7,361 nucleotides of DNA, taken from positions 1 through 7,361 of the forward strand of contig CANPWK010000053.1 of assembly GCA_947584105.1 (NCBI GenBank). Direction: 5' to 3'. The DNA is from an uncultured Bacilli bacterium (GTDB lineage Bacteria; Bacillota_I; Bacilli_A; RF39; UBA660). The notes under the pieces are model-generated. The model saw only the letters and a program-made list of their open reading frames with translations, had not been told where the DNA came from and ran no database searches. Position 1 is the stretch's first letter. Every line of letters starts with the position of its first letter. Shown here piece by piece: positions 1 to 5,600 of this stretch. Position numbers and translations under genes: made by a program.

Positions 1-803
1 TAATCATCACCTAAAATCTTATTAGCTAATTTTTTAGCTAAAATAAATTTATATCCTTTAGACTCAGCTTTTATATATTTTTCCTTAGGATTAACACATA
101 TAGCTACATTCGCAAGTAAAGTCCAAGGTGTTGTTGTCCATATTAAAAAATATGCATCTTCCTTTTTTAATTTTAAAGGTACAATAACAGTATTAACACT
201 AATTTCTTTATACTCTTGTGCAACCTCATGGCTTGAAAGTTCAGTTCCACATCTAGTACAATATGGTAATACTTTAAAACCATTATAAATTAAACCAGCA
301 TCAAAATATTTTTTTAAAATCCACCATTCTGTTTCAATATAAGAATTATTGCAAGTAATATATGGATGATCTGTATCTATAAATTGTCCCATTTCATTAG
401 TTAATCTAACAAAAGCATCTTCATTCAACTTGATACTTTCACGACATTTTTTATTAAATTCCTCAATGCCATATTCTTCAATATCTTTTTTGCCAGTAAA
501 ACCTAGTTGTTTTTCTACATTTACCTCAATAGGTAAACCATGTGTATCCCATCCTACTTTTCTAAGCACTTTATAACCTTGCATAGTTTTATACTTGCAA
601 AATGTATCTTTTAACATTTTAGCTAACATATGATGAATACCTGGCATACCATTAGCATATGCTGGTCCATCATAAAATACAAAAGAATCATTAGAATCTC
701 TATTCTTGATGGTTAAATTTAATATATCTTCTTCTTTCCATTTTTTTAATATTTCACTTTCTACTTCATATGAACTTTTTTTATCTAACTCTTTAAATTT
801 CAT
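1..803 (-). CDS. ileS: Isoleucyl-tRNA synthetase, N-terminal part (3' end beyond window)
   Basis: Cytoplasmic class I enzyme that charges tRNA-Ile with isoleucine using ATP. The 267 visible residues are the N-terminal catalytic (Rossmann) region and the beginning of the editing insertion; the family is usually over 900 residues, so most of the gene lies off the left edge. Visible landmarks are the signature region FYDGPAYANGMPGIHH (43-58), GWDTHGLPIE (84-93), a CxxC pair in YCTRCGTELSSHEV (C182, C185), and the editing-domain motif WTTTPWTLLAN (222-232). The signature reads GIHH where most class I enzymes have HxGH. With the PxANGMPGIHH context this resembles the type 2 (eukaryote-like) IleRS group found in Bacteroidetes and some Firmicutes. 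The ATG at 803 follows TTGGAGGGAG. The start overlaps the exchanger stop as TAATG, suggesting translational coupling. The T-box at 1798-1990 should control it. Confidence 0.97.
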   Translation of the reverse strand, partial: MKFKELDKKSSYEVESEILKKWKEEDILNLTIKNRDSNDSFVFYDGPAYANGMPGIHHMLAKMLKDTFCKYKTMQGYKVLRKVGWDTHGLPIEVNVEKQLGFTGKKDIEEYGIEEFNKKCRESIKLNEDAFVRLTNEMGQFIDTDHPYITCNNSYIETEWWILKKYFDAGLIYNGFKVLPYCTRCGTELSSHEVAQEYKEISVNTVIVPLKLKKEDAYFLIWTTTPWTLLANVAICVNPKEKYIKAESKGYKFILAKKLANKILGDD

Positions 804-1759
804 TATAAAACTCCCTCCAATATTATATAAACATAGTATATTAAAAATATACTAAACATTATTATTCCTTCTATTTTACCTATATGTTTTTTAATAGGTG
901 CAAATACTAGCAAAATGATTGCTGCTATTAAAAAATTTAATATATCTATAATAGATACACAATTCATATTTAAATTTCCCATAATAATTATTGGTAATGC
1001 TAAAACAATACAAATATTAAAGATATTACTTCCTAAAATATTGCCAATAATTAAATCTTGCTCATTATTTTTTAATGCAGTTAAGCAAACAATTAATTCT
1101 GGTAATGATGTTGCAAAAGCTATAATAAGCAAAGTTAACATTTTTTCATCAATTCCAAATAAAGTAATTTTATGAGCCATATCAACTGCAAAGATACTTC
1201 CTATTAATATCATCATAAAACCTATAATAGTAAAAAATATAGCTTGAGGAATACTATAAATAGGCCTTTTAATAATTCGTATTTCTCTTCTTTCCTTTAT
1301 AATAGTTATCATATAATATATATATATTAAAAAGAATAATATTAATACCAAAGCATCTGACCTAGTTAAGATGTTATTAGCTCCTTTAACAAATAAATCA
1401 TCTAAAGTTAAAACAATAAATAATACTGCTAACATAATACTAAGTGGTAATTCTTTTTTTATAGTATTATTATTAAGTTTAATTGGTCTTATAATACATA
1501 CTAATCCTAAGATAAATAATATATTAATAATATTACTACCAATTAAATTATAAATAACTATATTACTATAACCACTAATCATAGCTTTAAAACTAACTAA
1601 TAATTCGGGAATACTGGTTGCAAAAGCTACAATTATTATATCAATGGATAAAGAAGATAATTTACCTCGTCTAGCAATATCACTAGTTCCCATTATAAGT
1701 ATACTAGTTCCGGCAATTAAAAATATAAAGCCTACAATTAAGCAGATAATCTCTAACAT
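803..1759 (-). CDS. CaCA-family cation (Na+/Ca2+-type) exchanger, YrbG-like
   Basis: Multi-pass membrane antiporter of the Ca2+/cation exchanger superfamily, expected to move Ca2+ or a related cation against Na+, H+ or K+; the ions cannot be read from sequence. The 318 residues are almost entirely hydrophobic and contain the two inverted alpha repeats of the family. Repeat 1 is VAFATSIPEL (44-53) followed by NLIGSNIINI (71-80). Repeat 2 is IAFATSLPEL (213-222) followed by GNILGSNIFNI (239-249). The acidic residues E52 and E221 are the expected cation ligands. A charged loop (about 155-167) divides the halves. A longer frame begins at a TTG at 1795, but the ATG at 1759 has a good Shine-Dalgarno and matches where YrbG proteins begin, so it is preferred. 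The gene sits between an Ile T-box and ileS, which is unexpected for an ion exchanger. Family assignment is secure, substrate is not. Confidence 0.9.
   Translation of the reverse strand: MLEIICLIVGFIFLIAGTSILIMGTSDIARRGKLSSLSIDIIIVAFATSIPELLVSFKAMISGYSNIVIYNLIGSNIINILFILGLVCIIRPIKLNNNTIKKELPLSIMLAVLFIVLTLDDLFVKGANNILTRSDALVLILFFLIYIYYMITIIKERREIRIIKRPIYSIPQAIFFTIIGFMMILIGSIFAVDMAHKITLFGIDEKMLTLLIIAFATSLPELIVCLTALKNNEQDLIIGNILGSNIFNICIVLALPIIIMGNLNMNCVSIIDILNFLIAAIILLVFAPIKKHIGKIEGIIMFSIFLIYYVYIILEGVL
808..820 (-). promoter_or_regulatory. Ribosome binding site of ileS inside the exchanger gene
   Basis: The minus strand reads TTGGAGGGAG followed by seven bases and the ATG at 803. The site lies within the last codons of the upstream exchanger gene. 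Together with the one-base TAATG overlap this fixes the ileS start and implies the two genes share one mRNA. Confidence 0.85.
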
Positions 1760-1769
1760 TATATCACCT
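1760..1769 (-). promoter_or_regulatory. Ribosome binding site that sets the exchanger start
   Basis: The minus strand reads AGGTG, five bases (ATATA), then ATG at 1759. The alternative starts upstream (TTG at 1795, ATG at 1780 and 1777) have only AT-rich sequence in front of them. This favours the 318-residue product. Confidence 0.7.
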
Positions 1770-1797
1770 AAAATCATCATATATTTTATTTTCAAAT

Positions 1798-1821
1798 AAA
1801 AAATTCCTTATTATATAGGGA
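1798..1821 (-). terminator. T-box terminator (weak stem, U tract)
   Basis: The alternative fold to the antiterminator. CCTAT (1819-1815) can pair with ATAAGG (1811-1806) with one bulged A and a three-base loop, followed after two A by six T (1803-1798). It re-uses the CCCTAT strand needed by the antiterminator, as expected for a termination-type T-box. The helix is short for an intrinsic terminator, so its strength is uncertain. Confidence 0.55.
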
Positions 1822-1990
1822 CGAAATATCCGTGGTACCACCCTATTTTATAAAGAACTTTTATACACTCAAAACTATAACGCGTTACCTAGAAATATCA
1901 AAAGTGATCTATATATTACTATCTTATTAGTTTACACCAACCACTAACTCTCTTTTAAGAATCATAATATACCGTCTTTATCATCTATTT
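1798..1990 (-). promoter_or_regulatory. T-box riboswitch, isoleucine specifier (AUC)
   Basis: A leader RNA that senses uncharged tRNA-Ile and switches on the downstream genes. Stem I runs from about 1990 to 1893. It has basal pairings AAATA/TATTT and AAAG (1979-1976)/CTTT (1904-1901), then a specifier loop whose 3' side is TAGATCA, placing codon ATC at 1908-1906. Above it are TATATT/AATATA and TCTTA/TAAGA helices, the AGAGAG bulge (1953-1948), and the terminal loop GGTTGGTGTAA closed by TTAGT/ACTAA. Stem III is probably TATAAA/TTTATA (1865-1849). The T-box core TGGTACCACG (1840-1831) lies in an antiterminator formed by ATAGGG (1846-1841)/CCCTAT (1820-1815) and ACG/CGT. TGGT would pair with the tRNA 3' end if the discriminator is A, as in tRNA-Ile. 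There is little room for Stem II and the IIA/B pseudoknot. Element identity is very secure; AUC is well supported by position. Confidence 0.96.
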
Positions 1991-2470
1991 CTAAAAATTA
2001 ACTTTTTCTATTTCATCAATCATATCTAATTGAGATTGCAATAAATCTTTTAATTTTCTTTTATATACAATTATATTACGACGTATTCTATCCGCTTCAA
2101 TTTCTGCTTTTTCTGCCTGCATTAAAGCCTCATTTACTATTCTATTAGCATTTTTCTTAGCATTATCCATTAACATTTCACTTTCATTGATGGCATTAGT
2201 TTTTATTTGATCAGATGTTTTTTGCGCCATAATAATTGCTCGATTTAAAGTATCTTCCATTCTTTCATATTGAAGCAATTTTTCGCGCATTTTATTTGTT
2301 TGTGCCAGAGATTTTTGTAACTCTGCAATTTTTTGCTCACGCATTTTAATTATTTGATCTTTTTCTTTTAACATCTTAACCATTTTACTAACTTGTTTTA
2401 TAACCTGATCTAAAAATTTATTAACTTCTACAGGATCATAACCACGAAGTGTCCTAGTAAATTTCTCCAT
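1991..2470 (-). CDS. divIVA: DivIVA cell-division/polarity coiled-coil protein
   Basis: Peripheral membrane coiled-coil protein that gathers at curved membrane (septum and poles) and recruits division, Min or polar factors. The 159 residues show the DivIVA/GpsB N-terminal signature FTRTLRGYDPVEVNKFLDQV (4-23), then nearly continuous coiled coil. A second conserved block around ERMEDTLNRAIIMAQK (69-84) and NAKKNANRIVNEAL (103-116) matches the DivIVA C-terminal coil, and LQSQLDMID (144-152) the end of that domain. The usual leading segment (MPLTPxDIxNKxF in relatives) is missing: the protein begins at the second half of the membrane-binding region, and no upstream in-frame start restores it. 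The acidic C-terminal tail of B. subtilis DivIVA is also absent. The ATG at 2470 follows GAGGAGAGG. Position next to ileS and length argue for DivIVA rather than the shorter GpsB. The TAG stop abuts the T-box. Confidence 0.93.
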   Translation of the reverse strand: MEKFTRTLRGYDPVEVNKFLDQVIKQVSKMVKMLKEKDQIIKMREQKIAELQKSLAQTNKMREKLLQYERMEDTLNRAIIMAQKTSDQIKTNAINESEMLMDNAKKNANRIVNEALMQAEKAEIEADRIRRNIIVYKRKLKDLLQSQLDMIDEIEKVNF

Positions 2471-2498
2471 ACGCCTCTCCTCAATGAAATTGCTAACT

Positions 2499-2527
2499 AT
2501 TCTAACATATTTTTAATTAAATTACAA
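2499..2527 (-). promoter_or_regulatory. Candidate promoter of divIVA
   Basis: On the minus strand TTGTAA (2527-2522), a 17-base spacer, and TAGAAT (2504-2499). The -10 is preceded by TATGT, giving the TRTGN extended -10 motif common in Gram-positive promoters. It lies in the 59-base gap after sepF and could transcribe divIVA and possibly the T-box operon. Confidence 0.55.
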
Positions 2528-2529
2528 TA

Positions 2530-2931
2530 CTACCACTCAATATTAATATCATCATTATCATGGATATCTTTTCCCGTTGTTTCTTCAGTAATTTTTCCTT
2601 GAACATTTATATTATTAGGTGTGCATAAAAATATTCCCCCACCAATTTTTTGTAAATCTCCACCAATAGCATATATTGTACCACTCAAAAAATCCACAAT
2701 TCTTTTAGCTTGATCTGATGTAACTCGTTTTAAATTTACTACAACTGTATTTCTCTTTTTTAAATGGTCTGCTATTTGTTGTGATTCAGAAAATGCACGT
2801 GGTTCTAATAAAATCATCTTTGAACCACCATTTTCATCATAAGCATCTTCTGTTTTTATATCATAATATTCATTACCATTAATATTATCTTCTGTATCTT
2901 CCTTATTTAATAAATTTTTTATAAAACCCAT
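2530..2931 (-). CDS. sepF: SepF, FtsZ membrane anchor / Z-ring organiser
   Basis: Cytosolic protein that bundles FtsZ filaments and tethers them to the membrane. The 133 residues begin with a short hydrophobic/basic segment (MGFIKNLLNK, 1-10), the expected amphipathic membrane-binding helix, followed by an acidic low-complexity linker (about 11-36). The conserved SepF domain is about 38-112, with MILLEPRAFSESQQIADHLK (39-58), the VVVNLKRV strand (63-70), FLSGTIYAIGGD (81-92), and QKIGGGIFLCTPNNI (94-108), the core beta fold and dimer interface. The acidic C-terminal tail ends in W133. The ATG at 2931 follows GGAGG with seven-base spacing. It sits 69 bases downstream of ezrA and 59 upstream of divIVA. 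Many Firmicutes have ylmG and ylmH between sepF and divIVA, which are missing here. Confidence 0.96.
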   Translation of the reverse strand: MGFIKNLLNKEDTEDNINGNEYYDIKTEDAYDENGGSKMILLEPRAFSESQQIADHLKKRNTVVVNLKRVTSDQAKRIVDFLSGTIYAIGGDLQKIGGGIFLCTPNNINVQGKITEETTGKDIHDNDDINIEW

Positions 2932-2963
2932 TTTATTTCCTCCAATTCTCGCATACTATGAAC

Positions 2964-2992
2964 ATTGTATCATAAATTTATTTAAAATAAAA
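2964..2992 (-). promoter_or_regulatory. Candidate extended -10 promoter of sepF
   Basis: The minus strand reads TATGATACAAT (2974-2964), a TRTGN extended -10 with TACAAT. The -35 at 17-base spacing, TTTTAT (2992-2987), is poor, so the extended -10 would carry the activity. No convincing terminator separates ezrA from sepF, so readthrough is also possible. Confidence 0.45.
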
Positions 2993-3000
2993 GCTATTTT

Positions 3001-4725
3001 TTATTCTCTAATTAAATTTTTTAACTTTTCATTAATTTTTGGTTCTATAGACTCCAAGACATTAATAGTATTATTTAATGATTTATTATACTCTCCCTTA
3101 TAAAATAACTGTTCTGAATTATTCAATTCTTTATTTAGATTGCTATAAGAACTACGATAACGATTACCATAAATAATGGCAATTTCTGCTAGGCGAGCAA
3201 TTTTTATTAAATCAGTAGTCTTAGTATATAATTTTAAAACTAAATCACGAGCTGTATCTACTCTAGTATTTAATATTTCTATAGTAATCGGTTGTTTCGA
3301 TAGTTCTTTAGCTATTTCTCTCATAGCCAAGGATGCTTCTTTTAATTCTATATAATAACTATCAGGAATATAAGGTAAATTATAATCACGCATTTTATTT
3401 TTTGATTCTTTTAAAACCATTTTAATCTCTTCTAATTGTTGACGAGCTCTAACTTCATCATCTCTCATACTACCAATTTCATTTAATGCACTATCTAGTT
3501 TTTCTTCTGATTTAGCTAAATTAGAGCTAAGTCCTTCTATTTCTCCCAACAATTTAGAATAAGCAAAGGTATTATTTCCTGTATGATCAACTAACACTTT
3601 ATAATTTACATTAATATCATCAACTTCTTTTTTTACTTGCTTAATACATTCTATCTTTTCATCAGATAAATTATAAATATTAGTTATTTCATCAATAGAT
3701 GAAAATATTTCTTTTATAATTTGATTCATTTTATTTAATCTATTTTTAAAAGATTCTGTTTTTGAATTGTATGCACTACGTGCTCTTTTTTCATTATCAA
3801 AATCAATAAATACTGAATCAAAATAATCTAATAAAACTTTTAATTCAAATAAACTATCTTGTAAATTTAATGATTTTGTTCGAATAATTACATCTTTGAT
3901 TTTGGCATTTGCCTCGCTAATATTATACTCAACATTTAAATAATCTAAAGGATAACCATCCTTTACCATTTCATTATATGTTGTTACTATTTCTTCAATT
4001 CTTTTTGGCAAAACATTATATGTTAATAAAACAATTGATGGTACTTCTTCAATTACAATTTCCATATGATGCAATAACTCATCAATAATGGTAACTATTT
4101 TAGATACCTCAGTAAATTCATTATTATCCATAATGCTCTCAAAATCTTCAAATCTTTTAGCAATTACTTCAAACTGAGCTTGAATTACACCAGCGAACTT
4201 ACCATATTCTTCTTTAGTAGAATTAAATTTTTCATATAGATTTCTATATGATGAACGATATTTTATAATAGCACTTCTGCTTTTCGCTTCACTAGTTGTA
4301 ATTTCTTTAATTTCACCTAATAAAAATTCTGAATTAGTTTTAACTTTATATAATTCCATTTCTAATTTAGCAATTTTATAAATAGTACTTTTATAATCTT
4401 TTTGCGATAAAGAATATTCAGCCTCTAAAAGCATATTGGATAAATTAGGTACTTGTACATCTTTGATATTTTTTAATCTTTCACTCCATTCATTATACAT
4501 AACTTCTAATTTTTCATTATTTAAAAATGATTCTACTTTAGCTAATTCTGGAACTATAGGAGGATTAGCCAATTTATTTTTTTCGACTTCAAGAAGAGAT
4601 AAAGCTTTCTTCATTTCACGTTTTTTTCGACCTCTTATTATCATAATTGAAATGAATAGTGCTAATAAAGAGGCTATTAAACATATTATTAAAATAATCC
4701 TTGGATCATTTAAATTTATCTTCAT
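3001..4725 (-). CDS. ezrA: EzrA, septation ring formation regulator
   Basis: Membrane-anchored spectrin-like protein that binds FtsZ, restrains extra Z-rings and links the divisome to wall synthesis. The 574 residues are close to the usual 560-575. One N-terminal transmembrane helix (about 9-30) is followed by RGRKKR, the typical short extracellular N-end with a large cytoplasmic part. The remainder is helical coiled coil with family landmarks: a conserved tryptophan in YNEWSERL (77-84), GYPLDYLNVE, LPYIPDSYYIEL, and near the C-terminus YGNRYRSS (519-526), which corresponds to the conserved 'QNR patch'. The glutamine of that patch in B. subtilis seems replaced here by isoleucine (from memory, not a computed alignment). 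The ATG at 4725 follows AAGGTGG. It is the first gene of the leftward division cluster and diverges from rpsD, a neighbour also found near ezrA in B. subtilis. Confidence 0.97.
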   Translation of the reverse strand: MKINLNDPRIILIICLIASLLALFISIMIIRGRKKREMKKALSLLEVEKNKLANPPIVPELAKVESFLNNEKLEVMYNEWSERLKNIKDVQVPNLSNMLLEAEYSLSQKDYKSTIYKIAKLEMELYKVKTNSEFLLGEIKEITTSEAKSRSAIIKYRSSYRNLYEKFNSTKEEYGKFAGVIQAQFEVIAKRFEDFESIMDNNEFTEVSKIVTIIDELLHHMEIVIEEVPSIVLLTYNVLPKRIEEIVTTYNEMVKDGYPLDYLNVEYNISEANAKIKDVIIRTKSLNLQDSLFELKVLLDYFDSVFIDFDNEKRARSAYNSKTESFKNRLNKMNQIIKEIFSSIDEITNIYNLSDEKIECIKQVKKEVDDINVNYKVLVDHTGNNTFAYSKLLGEIEGLSSNLAKSEEKLDSALNEIGSMRDDEVRARQQLEEIKMVLKESKNKMRDYNLPYIPDSYYIELKEASLAMREIAKELSKQPITIEILNTRVDTARDLVLKLYTKTTDLIKIARLAEIAIIYGNRYRSSYSNLNKELNNSEQLFYKGEYNKSLNNTINVLESIEPKINEKLKNLIRE

Positions 4726-4742
4726 ACGACCACCTTATCATA

Positions 4743-4753
4743 ATTGTAACACA
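4743..4753 (-). promoter_or_regulatory. Candidate extended -10 promoter of ezrA
   Basis: The minus strand reads TGTGTTACAAT (4753-4743), a TRTGN extended -10 with TACAAT. No good -35 is visible. Transcription would begin near 4736, leaving a leader of only about ten bases that is mostly the Shine-Dalgarno AAGGTGG (4736-4730). Confidence 0.5.
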
Positions 4754-4801
4754 ATTTAACAATTTTTACGACATGTTTTTCATTTTTTTAATACTTATTT
4801 A

Positions 4802-4830
4802 TTGACTTATTAGAAATTTAATATTATAAT
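4802..4830 (+). promoter_or_regulatory. Promoter of rpsD
   Basis: TTGACT (4802-4807), a 17-base spacer and a perfect TATAAT (4825-4830). Transcription should begin near 4836-4838, just at the first paired bases of the structured leader. This is the strongest housekeeping-type promoter in the window, as suits a ribosomal protein gene. Confidence 0.85.
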
Positions 4831-4835
4831 CATTA

Positions 4836-4973
4836 GGAGTGCAGATGCTTTATAGTATTAGATGTGTTTATTATCTTAAGGATTTATTAGTAATCTTTCT
4901 GCAAAGATGAGAATATTAGTTTAAACACCCCCAATACTAGTGAAGTAGCACCTTCAAAGAAAGGAGATGCTTT
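4836..4973 (+). promoter_or_regulatory. Structured 5' leader of rpsD, probable S4 autoregulatory element
   Basis: About 137 nt lie between the predicted transcription start and the rpsD ATG. Nested pairings can be drawn by eye: GTGC (4839-4842)/GCAC (4948-4951), TAGTATT (4853-4859)/AATACTA (4933-4939), GTGTTTA (4864-4870)/TAAACAC (4922-4928), TTATCTT (4871-4877)/AAGATGA (4904-4910, one G-T), and a small GATT/AATC hairpin (4881-4895). Firmicutes rpsD is known to be repressed by its own product binding the mRNA leader, and this structure is well placed for that. The match to the known B. subtilis leader has not been tested. The Shine-Dalgarno AAGGAG (4961-4966) lies just outside the outermost helix. 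Confidence 0.7.
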
Positions 4974-4975
4974 AT
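4843..4975 (+). repeat. 11-nt direct repeat AGATGCTTTAT at both ends of the rpsD leader
   Basis: AGATGCTTTAT occurs at 4843-4853, just after the predicted transcription start, and again at 4965-4975, where it spans the end of the Shine-Dalgarno, the spacer and the first two bases of the rpsD start codon. The copies are 122 bases apart. They could let one leader segment mimic the initiation region, or be chance in AT-rich sequence. Confidence 0.6.
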
Positions 4976-5576
4976 GTCAAGATATACAAAATCAAGTTAT
5001 CGTAAAAGTCGTCGTTTAGGTTTTTCAACTCTTGAAACAGGTGAAGAATTAGCTAAAAAACCATATGCCCCTGGATTACATGGACAAAAAAGAGCAAAAA
5101 AACTATCTAACTATGGTACTCAATTACAAGAAAAACAAAAAGTTAGATTTATGTATGGTCTATCAGAAAAGCAATTTAAAAAGACATTTGTTGAAGCTGA
5201 AAAACTAAAAGGTGTTCATGGTGAAGATTTTCTTAAATTACTAGAAAGTCGATTAGATAATTTAGTATATCGCATTGGTTTTGCAACTACAAGAAGAGGA
5301 GCTAGACAATTAGTTAATCATGGCCATATAACTGTCAATGGTAAAAAAGTCGATATTCCTTCTTATAGATGTAAAGTTGGTGATGTTATTTCTATTAAAG
5401 ATAAGGATAAAGATATGAAAATTATCAAATCTTCTTTAGAATCTTTAAAGAAAAGAGTAGAATTTATCAACTATGATGAAAATAAAATGGAAGCTACTTA
5501 TGTTAGATATCCAGAAAGAAGCGAACTTAATGCAGATATCAATGAATCATTGATTGTTGAATTTTACAACAGATAA
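4974..5576 (+). CDS. rpsD: 30S ribosomal protein S4
   Basis: Primary 16S rRNA-binding protein that nucleates assembly of the small subunit body and contributes to decoding accuracy. The 200 residues are the standard bacterial length. The N-terminal region has the typical SYRKSRRLGFS and KPYAPGLHGQ blocks (8-37). The S4 RNA-binding domain is about 92-152, with SRLDNLVYRIGFATTRRGAR (92-111), QLVNHGHITVNGKKVDIPSY (112-131) and KVGDVISI (134-141). The C-terminal part ends in LIVEFYNR. There is no N-terminal zinc-binding cysteine cluster, so this is the zinc-independent form. The ATG is preceded by AAGGAG at seven-base spacing. It is a single-gene unit with its own promoter, a structured leader and a terminator directly after the stop. 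Its product probably represses its own translation or transcription through the leader. Confidence 0.98.
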   Translation: MSRYTKSSYRKSRRLGFSTLETGEELAKKPYAPGLHGQKRAKKLSNYGTQLQEKQKVRFMYGLSEKQFKKTFVEAEKLKGVHGEDFLKLLESRLDNLVYRIGFATTRRGARQLVNHGHITVNGKKVDIPSYRCKVGDVISIKDKDKDMKIIKSSLESLKKRVEFINYDENKMEATYVRYPERSELNADINESLIVEFYNR

Positions 5577-5600
5577 AAACTTGCAAATTGCAAGTTTTTT
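5575..5600. terminator. Bidirectional intrinsic terminator between rpsD and the TPM gene
   Basis: CTTGC (5580-5584) pairs with GCAAG (5590-5594) around a short AAATT loop, extended by A-tract/T-tract pairing (5575-5579 with 5595-5599). On the plus strand it ends in a T run for rpsD. Read on the minus strand, the flanking A run becomes the T run for the converging TPM gene. It overlaps the rpsD stop codon (TAA, 5574-5576) and touches the TPM-gene stop (5602-5600). Confidence 0.85.

Noticed and set aside
915..1175. Plus-strand open frame of 86 codons
   Set aside because: It lies antisense within the CaCA exchanger, whose repeats are clearly recognisable. It has no family motif and looks like a shadow of AT-rich coding sequence.
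1371..1553. Plus-strand open frame of 60 codons
   Set aside because: It is antisense to the exchanger's hydrophobic middle; the hydrophobic look is a mirror of the real transmembrane codons.
1760..1795. Longer exchanger beginning at TTG (1795) or ATG (1780/1777)
   Set aside because: These starts lack a Shine-Dalgarno, sit next to the T-box U tract, and add residues not typical of the family. The ATG at 1759 has AGGTG at five-base spacing.
1878..1887. Palindrome TAACGCGTTA as an operator or attachment site
   Set aside because: It lies within the T-box leader between Stem I and Stem III and is better explained as a small RNA hairpin or linker. No integrase or regulator is nearby.
1991..2470. 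Gene as GpsB rather than DivIVA
   Set aside because: The N-terminal domain is shared, but the length of 159, the long second coiled coil with NANRIVNEAL, and the place next to ileS fit DivIVA.
4436..4759. Plus-strand open frame of 107 codons
   Set aside because: It is antisense to the EzrA N-terminus, with no ribosome site or recognisable domain.
4967..4969. ATG just before the rpsD start as an alternative start or short upstream ORF
   Set aside because: It is out of frame with rpsD, directly adjacent to the Shine-Dalgarno (no spacer), and stops after about a dozen codons.
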